Source: JANQIO01 sp038746745 (lineage in GTDB: Bacteria > Pseudomonadota > Gammaproteobacteria > Pseudomonadales > Halieaceae). From it: a stretch of DNA of 64,000 nt. Below, piece by piece: positions 1 through 8,992 of this stretch; positions within the stretch are counted from its first letter, which is position 1, and each line of letters begins with the position of its first letter. The position numbers and the translations under genes were made by a program. The stretch covers positions 1 through 64,000 of the forward strand of contig JBCDKJ010000010.1 in assembly GCA_038746745.1 (NCBI GenBank), given 5' to 3'. Under the pieces are notes generated by a model, which saw only the letters and a program-made list of their open reading frames with translations, was not told the DNA's origin and did not search any database.

Positions 1-483
1 CGGCGAGTCACCGTATTTGAGCTGACCATGACAGCATTTCGGCCGGGAGTGAGGGCTGAAATAGACGTCAGCGTTCGCTGCAGCAAGGGCACCTATGTGC
101 GCTCATTGGCTGAAGACCTCGGTGAGGCGCTGGGTGTTGGCGGTCACGTATCGACGCTGCGGCGCACCCAGGCAGGCCCATTCGACACGGCTGGCATGGT
201 CTCGCTTAGCACGCTGGAATCTCTCGCTGAGAGTGGTGCCTTAGCCGAGTTGGACAAGCTGCTAAGGCCGCTTGATGCGGCCCTCGGGGCTTTGCCACTG
301 GTGCGCGTCAGCGAGTCCGGAGGGTTTTATATTCGCCAGGGACAACCGGTACTGGTTCCCAACTCGCCCGGTAGCGGCATGGTTAGAGTGGGGTTGGAGT
401 CCGGGGAGTTTCTCGGTGTGGGAGAAATATTGGACGATGGGCGCGTTGCGCCGCGTCGCCTGATAGCTGGAACCCGGCAGTGA
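1..483 (+). CDS. truB: tRNA pseudouridine(55) synthase TruB, C-terminal part (5'-truncated by window edge)
   Basis: TruB makes pseudouridine-55 in the T-loop of tRNAs. The frame is open from base 1, so the start and the catalytic Asp region lie left of the window. What remains shows the TruB signature CSKGTYVRSLAEDLG followed by an LRRTQAGPF-type segment, then a C-terminal PUA-like domain ending in PRRLIAG. The first in-frame ATG (28) lies inside the conserved domain and is not the real start. rpsO follows 110 bp downstream and then pnp, the usual gammaproteobacterial order after infB-rbfA. Identification is secure; only the 5' end is missing. Confidence 0.95.
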   Translation, partial: RRVTVFELTMTAFRPGVRAEIDVSVRCSKGTYVRSLAEDLGEALGVGGHVSTLRRTQAGPFDTAGMVSLSTLESLAESGALAELDKLLRPLDAALGALPLVRVSESGGFYIRQGQPVLVPNSPGSGMVRVGLESGEFLGVGEILDDGRVAPRRLIAGTRQ

Positions 484-593
484 GGCCGGGCCAGTGCGAA
501 CCTGTCTGTAAATATGCACGGGCAGGCTCTTTTGACAATGAATGGCTTTCATCGAAACAGGTCGTTCAGCGCATATTGCTAGAGGATTAACAC

Positions 594-863
594 ATGGCAC
601 TCAGTGCAACTGAAAAAGCAGATATCGTAAAAGAGTATCAACTCGCTGATGGTGATACGGGTTCCCCTGAGGTTCAGGTAGCCCTGTTGACCGCCAATAT
701 TCAGCAACTACAGGGACACTTTTCGTCCCATAAGCGTGATCACCATTCGCGCCGCGGGCTTATCCGCATGGTAAACCAGCGTCGCAAGCTGCTGGACTAC
801 CTCAAGCGCAAAGATGGTGAACGCTACAGTAACCTGATCAAACGTCTCGGCTTGCGTCGTTAG
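594..863 (+). CDS. rpsO: 30S ribosomal protein S15
   Basis: S15 binds the central domain of 16S rRNA early in 30S assembly. The product is 89 residues, the normal family length, starting MALSATEKADIV and containing the conserved TGSPEVQVALLT and HKRDHHSRRGL segments and the C-terminal KRLGLRR. An AGAGGA-type ribosome site lies about 10 bp before the ATG. It sits between truB and pnp, as in most gammaproteobacteria, where S15 often represses its own translation through its leader. I cannot confirm a pseudoknot by eye in the 110-bp leader. Confidence 0.98.
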   Translation: MALSATEKADIVKEYQLADGDTGSPEVQVALLTANIQQLQGHFSSHKRDHHSRRGLIRMVNQRRKLLDYLKRKDGERYSNLIKRLGLRR

Positions 864-875
864 GGTTTTTCGATT

Positions 876-898
876 CCGCCGGCAGATGACGCCGGCGG
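876..898 (+). promoter_or_regulatory. rpsO-pnp intergenic hairpin (pnp leader)
   Basis: A perfect 8-bp stem CCGCCGGC / GCCGGCGG with a 7-base loop lies between rpsO and pnp, 27 bp before the pnp ATG. No U-run follows it, so it is not a typical intrinsic terminator. In E. coli the pnp leader folds into a stem cut by RNase III and used for PNPase autoregulation. The position suggests the same role here, but that is inference. Confidence 0.5.
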
Positions 899-924
899 CG
901 TCATGATTGGAATTGGAGAAATAA

Positions 925-3063
925 ATGAATCCCGTCACAAAGACATTTAAATACGGTGACCAGACAGTCACCCTGGAAACGGGTCGAATCGCGCGGCAGG
1001 CTACGGGCGCCGTACTAGTTACAGTGGAAGACACCTCGGTGCTCTGTACCGTTGTGGCGATGAAGTCACAAAAGCCTGGCCAGGACTTCTTCCCGCTGGG
1101 CGTACACTACATTGAAAAGACCTACTCAGTGGGCAAGATCCCTGGTGGTTTCTTTAAGCGTGAGGGTCGTCCCTCTGAGAAAGAGACCCTGACGTCGCGC
1201 CTGATTGACCGCCCGATCCGCCCGCTATTCCCCAACGGTTTCATGAACGAAGTGCAGGTGGTATGCACCGTCATGTCTGCGGAGTCCGAGATTGATCCGG
1301 ATATCCCCGCCATGATCGGCACTTCTGCAGCACTGGCGATTTCGGGTGTGCCGTTCAATGGCCCCATCGGTGCTGCCCGCGTTGGCTTCACTGATGACGG
1401 TGGCTACATACTCAACCCGACCTACTCACAGCTCTCCAACAGCAAGCTGGACATGGTCGTAGCCGGTACCGATGAGGCCGTCTTGATGGTGGAGTCAGAG
1501 GCGCAGGAGCTGAGTGAGGACCAGATGCTGGGTGCGGTCCTGTATGCCCATCAGGAGATGCAGACCGTTATCAAGGCAGTGCAGGAACTGGCTGCTGAAG
1601 CAGGCAAGCCCACCTGGGAGTGGAGCCCTGCAGAAGTCGACCAGGCGCTCTTGTCGCAGGTCGAGACCAGCGTTAAAGCTGAGCTGGGAGAGGCCTATCG
1701 GATAATCGACAAAGCTGAGCGTTACGCCCGTGTGGGTGAGCTGCGCGACAAGGCTGTCGCCGAGCTGTGCACGGATGCCGACGGAGCACCGTCAGAAGAT
1801 GACGTGAAAGACCTGTTTAAAAAGATTGAAAAAGGTCTGGTACGCGAGCGCATTCTGGCAGGGGAGCCGCGCATTGACGGTCGTGACAATCGCACGGTTC
1901 GTGCTATTGCTTGTGAAGTCGATGTGCTGCCGAAAGTCCACGGTTCTGCACTGTTTACCCGAGGCGAGACTCAGGCTATAGGTGCTGTAACTCTCGGTTC
2001 TACCCGAGACGCGCAAATCATTGACGCGCTGGAAGGCGAGCGTCGCGATCCGTTTATGCTGCACTATAACTTTCCACCCTATTCGGTAGGTGAAGCGGGA
2101 CGCATCGGCTTTACAGGGCGTCGCGAAATCGGTCACGGGCGTCTCGCCCGCCGGGGTCTGGCAGCAGTGCTGCCGGGCGAAGACCAGTGGGCGTATACCA
2201 CGCGCGTGGTCTCTGAAATCACCGAATCCAATGGGTCCAGCTCGATGGCCTCTGTCTGTGTTGGCAGCCTGGCAATGATGGCTGCAGGTGTGCCGCTAAA
2301 GGCGCCGGTGGCTGGTATTGCGATGGGGCTGGTAAAGGAGGGTAACCAGTTTGCCGTGCTGACCGACATTCTCGGCGACGAGGATCACCTCGGTGACATG
2401 GACTTCAAGGTAGCTGGCACTGCCGAGGGCGTAACCGCTCTGCAGATGGACATCAAAATCGAGGGCATTAACGAGCAGATTATGGAAATCGCGCTGGAGC
2501 AAGCGCTGCAGGCGCGACTGCACATTCTGGGACAAATGAATCAGGTTATTGCAGAGCCGCGCACCATTGTCAGCGACAATGCACCTAGCATGATCACCAT
2601 GAAAGTCGATTCCGACAAAATCCGCGACATTATCGGTAAGGGCGGAGCCACCATTCGCTCAATTACCGAAGACACCGGTGCCAGCATTGATATAGAAGAC
2701 GACGGCACTGTGCACATCTTCGGTCGTGATGCTGCGGCCCGCGATGCAGCAATCGCCAGGGTTGAGGAGATCACCGCAGAAGCAGAGGTCGGCGAAATCT
2801 ACGAGGGCACCGTTGCGCGCATTGTAGACTTTGGCGCCTTTGTCACCATTCTGCCTGGCAAGGACGGCCTGGTGCATATTTCGCAAATTGCCGAAGAGCG
2901 TGTAGAGAACGTCACCGACTACCTCAGCGAGGGCGAGACCGTTCGTGTGAAGGTGCTGGACGTAGATCAACGTGGTCGGATCAAGCTCAGCATGAAAGAG
3001 GCGGCCGAGGATACATCTGCGGAGACGCCACCTGCAGAAGAGATGCAGCAAGCGGCGGAGTAG
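925..3063 (+). CDS. pnp: Polynucleotide phosphorylase (PNPase)
   Basis: A 3'-5' phosphorolytic exoribonuclease, a trimeric ring and degradosome component. The 712 residues match the family. Two RNase PH domains surround an all-helical linker (about residues 240-310). The second core domain carries FTGRREIGHGRLARRGL and the active-site stretch GDEDHLGDMDFKVAGT. A KH domain with IIGKGGATIRSI (about 560-615) and an S1 domain with GTVARIVDFGAFV (about 625-695) follow. The ATG has a GGAG ribosome site 8 bp upstream. It follows rpsO and ends just before a strong terminator, so it is probably the last gene of the transcript. Confidence 0.98.
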   Translation: MNPVTKTFKYGDQTVTLETGRIARQATGAVLVTVEDTSVLCTVVAMKSQKPGQDFFPLGVHYIEKTYSVGKIPGGFFKREGRPSEKETLTSRLIDRPIRPLFPNGFMNEVQVVCTVMSAESEIDPDIPAMIGTSAALAISGVPFNGPIGAARVGFTDDGGYILNPTYSQLSNSKLDMVVAGTDEAVLMVESEAQELSEDQMLGAVLYAHQEMQTVIKAVQELAAEAGKPTWEWSPAEVDQALLSQVETSVKAELGEAYRIIDKAERYARVGELRDKAVAELCTDADGAPSEDDVKDLFKKIEKGLVRERILAGEPRIDGRDNRTVRAIACEVDVLPKVHGSALFTRGETQAIGAVTLGSTRDAQIIDALEGERRDPFMLHYNFPPYSVGEAGRIGFTGRREIGHGRLARRGLAAVLPGEDQWAYTTRVVSEITESNGSSSMASVCVGSLAMMAAGVPLKAPVAGIAMGLVKEGNQFAVLTDILGDEDHLGDMDFKVAGTAEGVTALQMDIKIEGINEQIMEIALEQALQARLHILGQMNQVIAEPRTIVSDNAPSMITMKVDSDKIRDIIGKGGATIRSITEDTGASIDIEDDGTVHIFGRDAAARDAAIARVEEITAEAEVGEIYEGTVARIVDFGAFVTILPGKDGLVHISQIAEERVENVTDYLSEGETVRVKVLDVDQRGRIKLSMKEAAEDTSAETPPAEEMQQAAE

Positions 3064-3080
3064 CCGCCGCGCAGTATCCG

Positions 3081-3124
3081 ATGTATTAGCTGTACCGTAT
3101 GTATTAGCTGTACCGGATGTATCA
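3081..3124 (+). repeat. 18-bp tandem repeat in the pnp 3' UTR
   Basis: The unit ATGTATTAGCTGTACCGK occurs twice in tandem (3081-3098 and 3099-3116, one base different), followed by a truncated third copy ATGTATCA that runs into the terminator stem. It lies between the pnp stop codon and its terminator. It resembles the other short tandem expansions between genes in this window. No function is evident. Confidence 0.8.
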
Positions 3125-3127
3125 GAG

Positions 3128-3151
3128 AGAGGGCTACGGCCCTCTTTTTTT
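3128..3151 (+). terminator. Rho-independent terminator after pnp
   Basis: Stem AGAGGGC / GCCCTCT with a TACG tetraloop, followed directly by seven T. It lies 65 bp after the pnp stop and just before the 3' end of the convergent SDR gene. Confidence 0.92.
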
Positions 3152-3168
3152 GCGAACTGGCCGAGTGT

Positions 3169-3921
3169 TTACCCGGGCAAGCGTCCCATGTGCTGGCCGC
3201 CGGACAGGTCGATGATGGAGCCGTTGATAAAGCCCGAGCGATGACTATCAGCCAGCCACAGGACGGTTTCCGCCATGTCGTCCACGGTGCCCATGCGGCC
3301 TGCGGGAATCTGGCTCACGAATCCGTCGACGAGCTCAGGCATCTGGAACAACCCCGCAGTCATGTCAGTCTCGATCAAGCCGGCAGCGATGGCGTTGAAG
3401 CGTACGCCCTGAGCACCATACTCTAAGGCCGCTACTTTTATTGCATAGTCGATGCCAGCCCGCGCGCCCGCGTACACCGAGTAGCCTGCACCTGGCAATC
3501 GCGCAGTGAGGGACGAGATGGTCACAACTGAGCCGCCGTCTGGCATTGCCGCCGCTGCGTGCTTAAAAAACAGTAAAGCGCCGATAAAGCTGACGTTTAA
3601 GCTTGGCTGGATTGCCTCTGCGGTGAGTTCGGCAATCATACCGTGAGCGTGAATGCCGGTAGAGTTAAGCGCAAGGTCCACGTGTCCGTAGGCCGCGGTA
3701 GCTTGTTTAAACAGGTTTTCAATCTGCGCCTCGTCACTGATATCACAGGCGACGGCCATGCCATCGATGTCGGCGGCCAGCGTTTCCAGGGGTTCCAGTC
3801 GCCGCGCTGCGACCACGACCTTATAACCGTTCTCGGCAAGCGCGCGGGCGCTGGCAGAGCCAAAGTTTTTGTCTCCACTGGCGCCAAGGACGACGGCGAC
3901 TTTTTCATGTGAGGCATTCAT
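3169..3921 (-). CDS. SDR family oxidoreductase (atypical YxxxR)
   Basis: A short-chain dehydrogenase/reductase of 250 residues, a single Rossmann domain. The nucleotide-binding loop is GASGDKNFGSA rather than the classical TGxxxGxG. NSTG replaces the usual NNAG. The catalytic serine (about S137) and tyrosine (Y150) are spaced normally, but the YxxxK lysine is arginine (R154, codon CGG). The rest, including the end LSGGQHMG, is typical of classical SDRs. The substrate is unknown. It is convergent with pnp and divergent from the isomerase gene at 4010. The family is certain; the specificity is open. Confidence 0.9.
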   Translation of the reverse strand: MNASHEKVAVVLGASGDKNFGSASARALAENGYKVVVAARRLEPLETLAADIDGMAVACDISDEAQIENLFKQATAAYGHVDLALNSTGIHAHGMIAELTAEAIQPSLNVSFIGALLFFKHAAAAMPDGGSVVTISSLTARLPGAGYSVYAGARAGIDYAIKVAALEYGAQGVRFNAIAAGLIETDMTAGLFQMPELVDGFVSQIPAGRMGTVDDMAETVLWLADSHRSGFINGSIIDLSGGQHMGRLPG

Positions 3922-4009
3922 TTATTGGTATCCTTTTATTGTCGTTATTGCATGCGGGTAGCGTTAATACGCCCCGTAATAGTCGCAAAACTCTGAGGCC
4001 AAGGACACT

Positions 4010-4624
4010 ATGGCGCGTATCGAGTTCTTCTATGACCTGACATCCCCCTGGACGTATCTGGCCTACACCGGCGTACAGCCTATCGTTCGAAAGTACCAGG
4101 CGGACATCGAGTGGCGTCCGATCCTGGTGGGCGGTGTGTTTAATGCCGTGAATCAGGAGCTATACGCCAAACGCGAAGCCGCGTTTAGCAACGAGCGGCA
4201 GCTCAAGCATATGTTGAAGGACCTTGCAGACTGGGCAGCTCTGCGGCAGATCGAGCTTCGGTGGCCGGAGTTTCACCCCGCCAGCGCAGTCAAGTGCATG
4301 CGTGGCTGCTTCGTTGCAGAGGCGGCGGGAAAGCTGCTTGACTACAATCTGGCGGTTTTTGAGGCCTACTGGGGTCGTTGCGAAGACGTCAGTCAGGACA
4401 GCGTGCTAATGGATATAGTCGACGGTCTGGGCCTGAATCCCGATACCTTTCTGGAAGACATTCAGGCGCAGCCGGTCAAAGATCGGCTGCGCGCGAATAC
4501 TGACGAACTGATTACTCGCGGCGGCTTTGGTTCACCCACTATATTCGTCAATGGCGACGATATGTACTTTGGTAACGACCGGTTGCCCCTGCTCGAAGCT
4601 GCGCTATCGCGGCTGTCCCGCTAG
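4010..4624 (+). CDS. 2-hydroxychromene-2-carboxylate isomerase / DsbA-like kappa-GST family
   Basis: A 204-residue thioredoxin-fold protein of the HCCA isomerase / kappa-GST family. Its N-terminus IEFFYDLTSPWTYLAY puts a Ser-Pro where DsbA has its CxxC, as expected for the glutathione-using isomerases. A helical insertion follows, then the cis-Pro region GGFGSPTIFVNGDDMYFGNDR. In naphthalene catabolism this family isomerises hydroxychromene carboxylate, but no aromatic pathway genes are near, so the real substrate is unknown. It is convergent with acs, with 21 bp between the stop codons. Confidence 0.88.
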   Translation: MARIEFFYDLTSPWTYLAYTGVQPIVRKYQADIEWRPILVGGVFNAVNQELYAKREAAFSNERQLKHMLKDLADWAALRQIELRWPEFHPASAVKCMRGCFVAEAAGKLLDYNLAVFEAYWGRCEDVSQDSVLMDIVDGLGLNPDTFLEDIQAQPVKDRLRANTDELITRGGFGSPTIFVNGDDMYFGNDRLPLLEAALSRLSR

Positions 4625-4645
4625 CGCAGGATCTGTCTGGCAGTC

Positions 4646-6583
4646 CTAGTGATTGGCGCGGTTTTCGATCAGGTCATCCACCACCGCGGGGTCCGCCAGG
4701 GTGGACGTGTCACCCAGACTGCCCAGTTCATTTTCGGCCACCTTACGGAGTATGCGTCGCATAATTTTTCCAGAACGAGTTTTCGGCAGGGCCGGCGCCC
4801 ACTGAATCACATCGGGCTTGGCGATAGGGCCGATCTCTCGAACGCAGAGTCCAACTAACTCCTCGCGTAGGCTATCAGTTGGCTCCACGCCACTCATCGG
4901 CGTGACATAGCAGTAGATTCCCTGCCCCTTGATGTCATGGGGGTAACCTACCACCGCGGCCTCGGAAATCTGGTCATGTAACACCAGCGCACTTTCCACT
5001 TCTGCAGTGCCCATGCGGTGGCCGGAAACATTAAGAACATCATCGACGCGACCGGTAATCCAGTAGTAGCCATCCTCATCGCGGGCAGCGCCGTCCCCGG
5101 TAAAGTAGTAGCCCGGGTAGTTGCTGAAGTAGGTGTCCACCATGCGTTGGTGATCGCCGTAAACGGAGCGAATTTGGCTGGGCCAGCTCGCTTTTATGAC
5201 CAGATAGCCGGCGCCAGGTCCTTCGATCTCCTGGCCCTGTTCGTCCAGCAATGCTGGCTGCACGCCGAAAAACGGCACACTGGCGGACCCTGGTTTGAGG
5301 TCAGTGGCACCCGGTAAGGGCGTGATCATATGAGCGCCGGTCTCAGTTTGCCACCAGGTGTCTACAATGGGGCAGCGCGAGTCGCCAACTACGCGGTAGT
5401 ACCATTCCCAGGCTTCCGGATTGATAGGCTCTCCAACGGAGCCCAACAGTCGAAGGCTGGCGCGCGAGGTACCGGTCACTGGAGCATCTCCCAGAGCATG
5501 CAGCGCGCGAATCGCTGTTGGCGCCGTGTAAAAAATATTTACGCTGTGCTTGTCGCAAATCTCCCAGCAGCGGGCGCCGCTGGGATAGGTGGGCACGCCC
5601 TCGAACATGAGCGTGGTAGCGCCCTCGGCAAGCGGGCCGTAAACAATGTAGCTGTGACCGGTAACCCAACCCACGTCGGCAGTACACCAGTAAATTTCAC
5701 CATCCTGATAGTCAAAGGTGTACTTGAAGCTCATGGCAGACTGCAGAAGATAGCCGGCCGTGGTGTGTAATACGCCTTTTGGTTTCCCGGTGGACCCAGA
5801 GGTATAGAGAATGAACAGCGGGTCTTCTGCCTCCATGCTCTCTGGAGGGCAGTCGCCACTCTGGGAATCTACCAGCGCTGTGTAGCTCACATCCCGCTGC
5901 TCCTGCCAGCTCACATCTGCGCCGGTCCGCTGCACCACAATACAGCTATGAACGTCTGGGCACTCAGACAAAGCTGTGTCCACATTTGCTTTTAGCGGAA
6001 TACGCTTGCCGCCTCTTACGCCCTCGTCTGCGGTAATCAGAACCCGGCAGTCAGCGTCCTGAATGCGGTCCTTTAGTGCTTCCGGAGAAAAGCCACCGAA
6101 AACGACAGAGTGCACCGCGCCAATGCGCGCGCAGGCCAGCATGGCATAGGCGGCCTCGGGGATCATCGGCATATAAATGCACACCCTGTCGCCCTTGCTG
6201 ACGCCTCTGGCACGCAGACCGTTAGCGAGTTTGCAGACAGCCTCATGCAGTGCGCTATAGGTGATGTGGCTGTCCTCATTGGGATCGTCACCTTCCCATA
6301 TGATCGCCGTCTGCTCAGCTCGCGCGGGCAGGTGGCGATCGATACAGTTGACACTGACATTGAGCCGACCGCCGCTAAACCAACTGGCGGTTCCGGCGTG
6401 GAAATCGTACGTGCAGACATCCGTCCAGGGCGAATCCCAGTCCAGAAAGGCCTCAGCCTGAGCTGACCAGAACGCGTCGGGGTCATCGACAGACTGCTGG
6501 TACATCGTCTGATAGCGCTCGGCATTAATGTGTGCGCTGGCCTTCAGGGCCGCGGGAACTGGATGAACCGGGAATTCATGCAT
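4646..6583 (-). CDS. acs: Acetyl-CoA synthetase
   Basis: Activates acetate to acetyl-CoA through acetyl-AMP. The 645 residues are the usual length. The ATP-binding loop YTSGSTGKPKGVLHT, the motif DTWWQTETG, the hinge region YYFTGDGAARDEDGYYWITGRVDDVLNVSGHR, and the C-terminal PKTRSGKIMRR with the regulatory lysine (about K606, usually acetylated) are all visible. It lies 3' of panC on the same strand with a 218-bp gap containing a GC-rich hairpin. In Pseudomonas acs also lies close to the pan genes. Control by carbon status is plausible given the CbrAB locus upstream, but I see no operator to prove it. Confidence 0.96.
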   Translation of the reverse strand: MHEFPVHPVPAALKASAHINAERYQTMYQQSVDDPDAFWSAQAEAFLDWDSPWTDVCTYDFHAGTASWFSGGRLNVSVNCIDRHLPARAEQTAIIWEGDDPNEDSHITYSALHEAVCKLANGLRARGVSKGDRVCIYMPMIPEAAYAMLACARIGAVHSVVFGGFSPEALKDRIQDADCRVLITADEGVRGGKRIPLKANVDTALSECPDVHSCIVVQRTGADVSWQEQRDVSYTALVDSQSGDCPPESMEAEDPLFILYTSGSTGKPKGVLHTTAGYLLQSAMSFKYTFDYQDGEIYWCTADVGWVTGHSYIVYGPLAEGATTLMFEGVPTYPSGARCWEICDKHSVNIFYTAPTAIRALHALGDAPVTGTSRASLRLLGSVGEPINPEAWEWYYRVVGDSRCPIVDTWWQTETGAHMITPLPGATDLKPGSASVPFFGVQPALLDEQGQEIEGPGAGYLVIKASWPSQIRSVYGDHQRMVDTYFSNYPGYYFTGDGAARDEDGYYWITGRVDDVLNVSGHRMGTAEVESALVLHDQISEAAVVGYPHDIKGQGIYCYVTPMSGVEPTDSLREELVGLCVREIGPIAKPDVIQWAPALPKTRSGKIMRRILRKVAENELGSLGDTSTLADPAVVDDLIENRANH

Positions 6584-6650
6584 GTGGAATATCCTCGCCG
6601 TCTTATTGTTGCATTGGCGCTATGGCAGGCTGTGCGTAGTGTGTAGCATA

Positions 6651-6668
6651 GCGACCGCAGGCGGTCGC
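6651..6668. other. Perfect 8-bp inverted repeat between panC and acs
   Basis: GCGACCGC-AG-GCGGTCGC forms an 8-bp GC-rich hairpin 68 bp upstream of the acs start. No T-run follows on either strand. It could be a pause site, a weak terminator for panC or a dimeric operator; the sequence does not decide. Confidence 0.4.
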
Positions 6669-6801
6669 TTCCACGCCATGTCGGGACTTCGTTGATTTGG
6701 CGCAGACGCGAGGCGCTTGAGGCGGCGCTCGGGGCTTGTGAGCGCAGCTAGGGGTAGCGTGCAACCGTTAGCAAATGATGGAAAGCCTTTATCGGCTTAA
6801 G

Positions 6802-7689
6802 CTAGAGAGCGGCGAGCATGCCCCAGTCGGATACTGGATTCAGAGCGAGGCGCACGTTATCAATCAGTCGAGGTTTGCCCAATTTGGCAGCTGCCAGGAT
6901 GGCAACCTCCTCTGTGGCCTCGGTAACCTCACCCAACGTGCGCGCGTCTCGGATTTGAAAGTAGTCGGGTTCAAAGCCAGCCTCGCTAAGGCGCGTGAGG
7001 GCACGTGTCTCTAGTTCACGGTAGTTATCAAACCCACAGGCAATGGCATCTCGCACCTCCAGCAAGGTCTGATTCAACAGAGGCGCGTGACGGCGCTGTG
7101 CATCGTCAAGGTAGATATTGCGGGAGCTCAACGCCAGCCCATCGGACGCGCGCGCAGTGGGCACGCCGACGATATCGATAGGCAGGCACAAGTCGTGCAC
7201 CATTTTCCGGATAATGGAAAGTTGCTGAAGGTCTTTCTCACCGAACACCGCAACATCGGGCTGCACAATGTTAAAAAGCTTGGTGACAACAGTAGCAACA
7301 CCGGTAAAGTGGCCGGGCCGGCTGGCGCCGCATAGGGTATCCGACAGTTGCGGGACGCTCACAGCGGTCTGTGCTTGCACACCGTTGGGATAGATGTCCT
7401 CAGCGCGAGGTGTGAATAATAAATGGGGCACTCCCAGGGCAAACAACTTTTCCTTGTCCGCAGTCAGCGTGCGAGGGTAGGCATCCAGATCCTCATTAGC
7501 GCCGAATTGCATCGGATTAACGAAAATACTGACCACCACTGTGTCGCAGAGCTCCTGGGCTTTGCGAACCAGATTAAGGTGGCCTTCATGCAGGTTGCCC
7601 ATGGTGGGAACAAAAGCGATGCGGTGACCTTTTGCTCTCTCCGCGCGCAGCGCGCCGGAGAGCTGGCTGTTGTTTGAGTACGTGCGCAT
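6802..7689 (-). CDS. panC: Pantothenate synthetase
   Basis: Condenses pantoate and beta-alanine with ATP in the pantothenate/CoA pathway. The 295 residues include the nucleotidyltransferase signature PTMGNLHEGHLNLV (HxGH), the pantoate site with FVNPMQFGANEDLDAYPR, FGEKDLQQLSIIRKM, and SSRNIYLD as the KMSKS-like loop. The C-terminal tail is slightly longer than in E. coli. It lies 421 bp downstream of panB on the same strand, a much larger gap than usual, which suggests its own promoter. Confidence 0.97.
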   Translation of the reverse strand: MRTYSNNSQLSGALRAERAKGHRIAFVPTMGNLHEGHLNLVRKAQELCDTVVVSIFVNPMQFGANEDLDAYPRTLTADKEKLFALGVPHLLFTPRAEDIYPNGVQAQTAVSVPQLSDTLCGASRPGHFTGVATVVTKLFNIVQPDVAVFGEKDLQQLSIIRKMVHDLCLPIDIVGVPTARASDGLALSSRNIYLDDAQRRHAPLLNQTLLEVRDAIACGFDNYRELETRALTRLSEAGFEPDYFQIRDARTLGEVTEATEEVAILAAAKLGKPRLIDNVRLALNPVSDWGMLAAL

Positions 7690-8110
7690 GGCTAGCCTCT
7701 TTCTTTTATCACGCTTTTATCACGGTCTTACAACCGTTGAATGCCTGCCTGATGACCCATCTTTTGGCTGTTAGCGTCAGGCTTTTTTGCTTTAAGCTTT
7801 TTGCTCAGACGATTTTGCTACGACGGTTTTGCCCCGAGTAAGCGCTGGGCGTGCACTGCTTAGGTGCTGCGGGCTGCACTTTCCTTCAATCCCTGCGCCG
7901 TATTGGCACATTGGTATTTTTACCAATTCGGGAGCGGCGAGTATGCCCCAGGCATGGGTACCGGGCAATGCAAATTCACAAATTATTCATGCCTTTTTGT
8001 TACCAAACGAAGCAGTCTTATGCTTCTGCAGCGTCGCTTGTTACCAAAAGAAAAGAAGTAAGCGCTTGCTTACCTGCAGGGTCACTGTGGCTTTAGCGGA
8101 GGACGAAAGC
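7690..8110. other. 421-bp panB-panC gap, no gene recognised
   Basis: The overlapping plus-strand reading frames here have no family signature, and the longest one runs antisense into panB. What can be seen is: an 11-base direct repeat CTTTTATCACG near 7702-7724; a 14-bp tandem repeat (7777-7832); an inverted repeat TTGGTA-TTTT-TACCAA (7912-7927); two copies of TTGTTACCAAA about 40 bp apart (near 7998 and 8038); and a hairpin GTAAGC-GCTT-GCTTAC (8057-8072). It probably holds the panC promoter and leader, but no -35/-10 pair was clear enough to call. Confidence 0.5.
7777..7832. repeat. 14-bp degenerate tandem repeat, 4 units, upstream of panC
   Basis: Four head-to-tail 14-bp units all end in TTTTGC (plus strand): TCAGGCTTTTTTGC, TTTAAGCTTTTTGC, TCAGACGATTTTGC and TACGACGGTTTTGC. 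On the panC sense strand each unit begins GCAAAA. The phase is kept exactly although the units have diverged. Confidence 0.75.
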
Positions 8111-8902
8111 TCACTCGTAGGCGTGTTTTGGAAGGGGATAATCGCCCTGTTTTACTGCTTGAACAAAGGCCTGCAATGCGGCCTGGACGCTGGGTTGTCC
8201 GTCGAGAAAGTTTTCTACGAAACGTGGCGTGTGCTCTCCGAGCCCCAGCAAGTCATGCATTACCAGAACCTGGGCATCAGTCCCGGGGCCAGCGCCAATG
8301 CCGATGACGGGAATAGCGAGCTTGCGGCTGATGTCCGCCGCCAGCGCCGAGGGAACACACTCTAGCACCAGTAGGGACGCTCCGGCGTCCTGAATTTCAA
8401 CGGCGTCAGCCAGAATGTTCTTGGCACCTTTGGCGGTCCGACCCTGCACCCGATAGCCGCCAAAGACATTGACTGACTGCGGTGTTAAGCCCAGGTGCGC
8501 ACAGACAGGAACACCGCGTTCTACTAATTGGTGGATAGTATCGCTGAGCCAGGTACCGCCCTCCATCTTGACCATATGGGCACCCGCTTGCATCAGCGTG
8601 GTAGCGTTGCGCAGCGCCAACTCAGGTGTGGCATATGCCATAAACGGCAGGTCAGCCATTATCAGTGCTTCGATATTACCGCGCGCGACGCACGCGGTGT
8701 GATAGGCCATATCCTCTGTTGTCACCGGGATAGTGTCGCGGTGGCCCTGCAGAACCATGCCGAGAGAGTCACCCACCAGCATGGTTTCCGCCCCCGCTTC
8801 ACAGATCAAACGGGCGAAGGTTGCGTCATAGGCGGTGATGCAGCAAAACTTTTCGTCCGCCTGCTTCAATTCACGCAGCGTATTGACAGTAACCATGCTC
8901 AT
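8111..8902 (-). CDS. panB: 3-methyl-2-oxobutanoate hydroxymethyltransferase (ketopantoate synthase)
   Basis: First step of pantothenate synthesis: transfers a hydroxymethyl group from methylene-THF to ketoisovalerate. The 263 residues are family-typical and show the Mg-binding GDSLGMVLQGHRDTIPVT, MVKMEGG, CAHLGLTPQSVN and the catalytic-Glu segment LVLECVPSALA, then IGIGAGPGTDAQVLVMHDLLG. Two ATGs are possible (8902 and 8896); the longer is used. It lies in the minus-strand block between the deoxynucleoside kinase and panC. Confidence 0.97.
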   Translation of the reverse strand: MSMVTVNTLRELKQADEKFCCITAYDATFARLICEAGAETMLVGDSLGMVLQGHRDTIPVTTEDMAYHTACVARGNIEALIMADLPFMAYATPELALRNATTLMQAGAHMVKMEGGTWLSDTIHQLVERGVPVCAHLGLTPQSVNVFGGYRVQGRTAKGAKNILADAVEIQDAGASLLVLECVPSALAADISRKLAIPVIGIGAGPGTDAQVLVMHDLLGLGEHTPRFVENFLDGQPSVQAALQAFVQAVKQGDYPLPKHAYE

Positions 8903-8992
8903 GAAAGCTTTATCTCCGGATTCGGTTGCCAGCCTGGCGGCTAAGGTGCACTTCGCTCAAACCATGCATCTGGCTCATACAGCAGACAGATA

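Noticed and set aside
7829..8365. 178-codon plus-strand frame between panC and panB
   Set aside because: Its second half lies antisense inside panB, and the first half has no recognisable domain or ribosome site.
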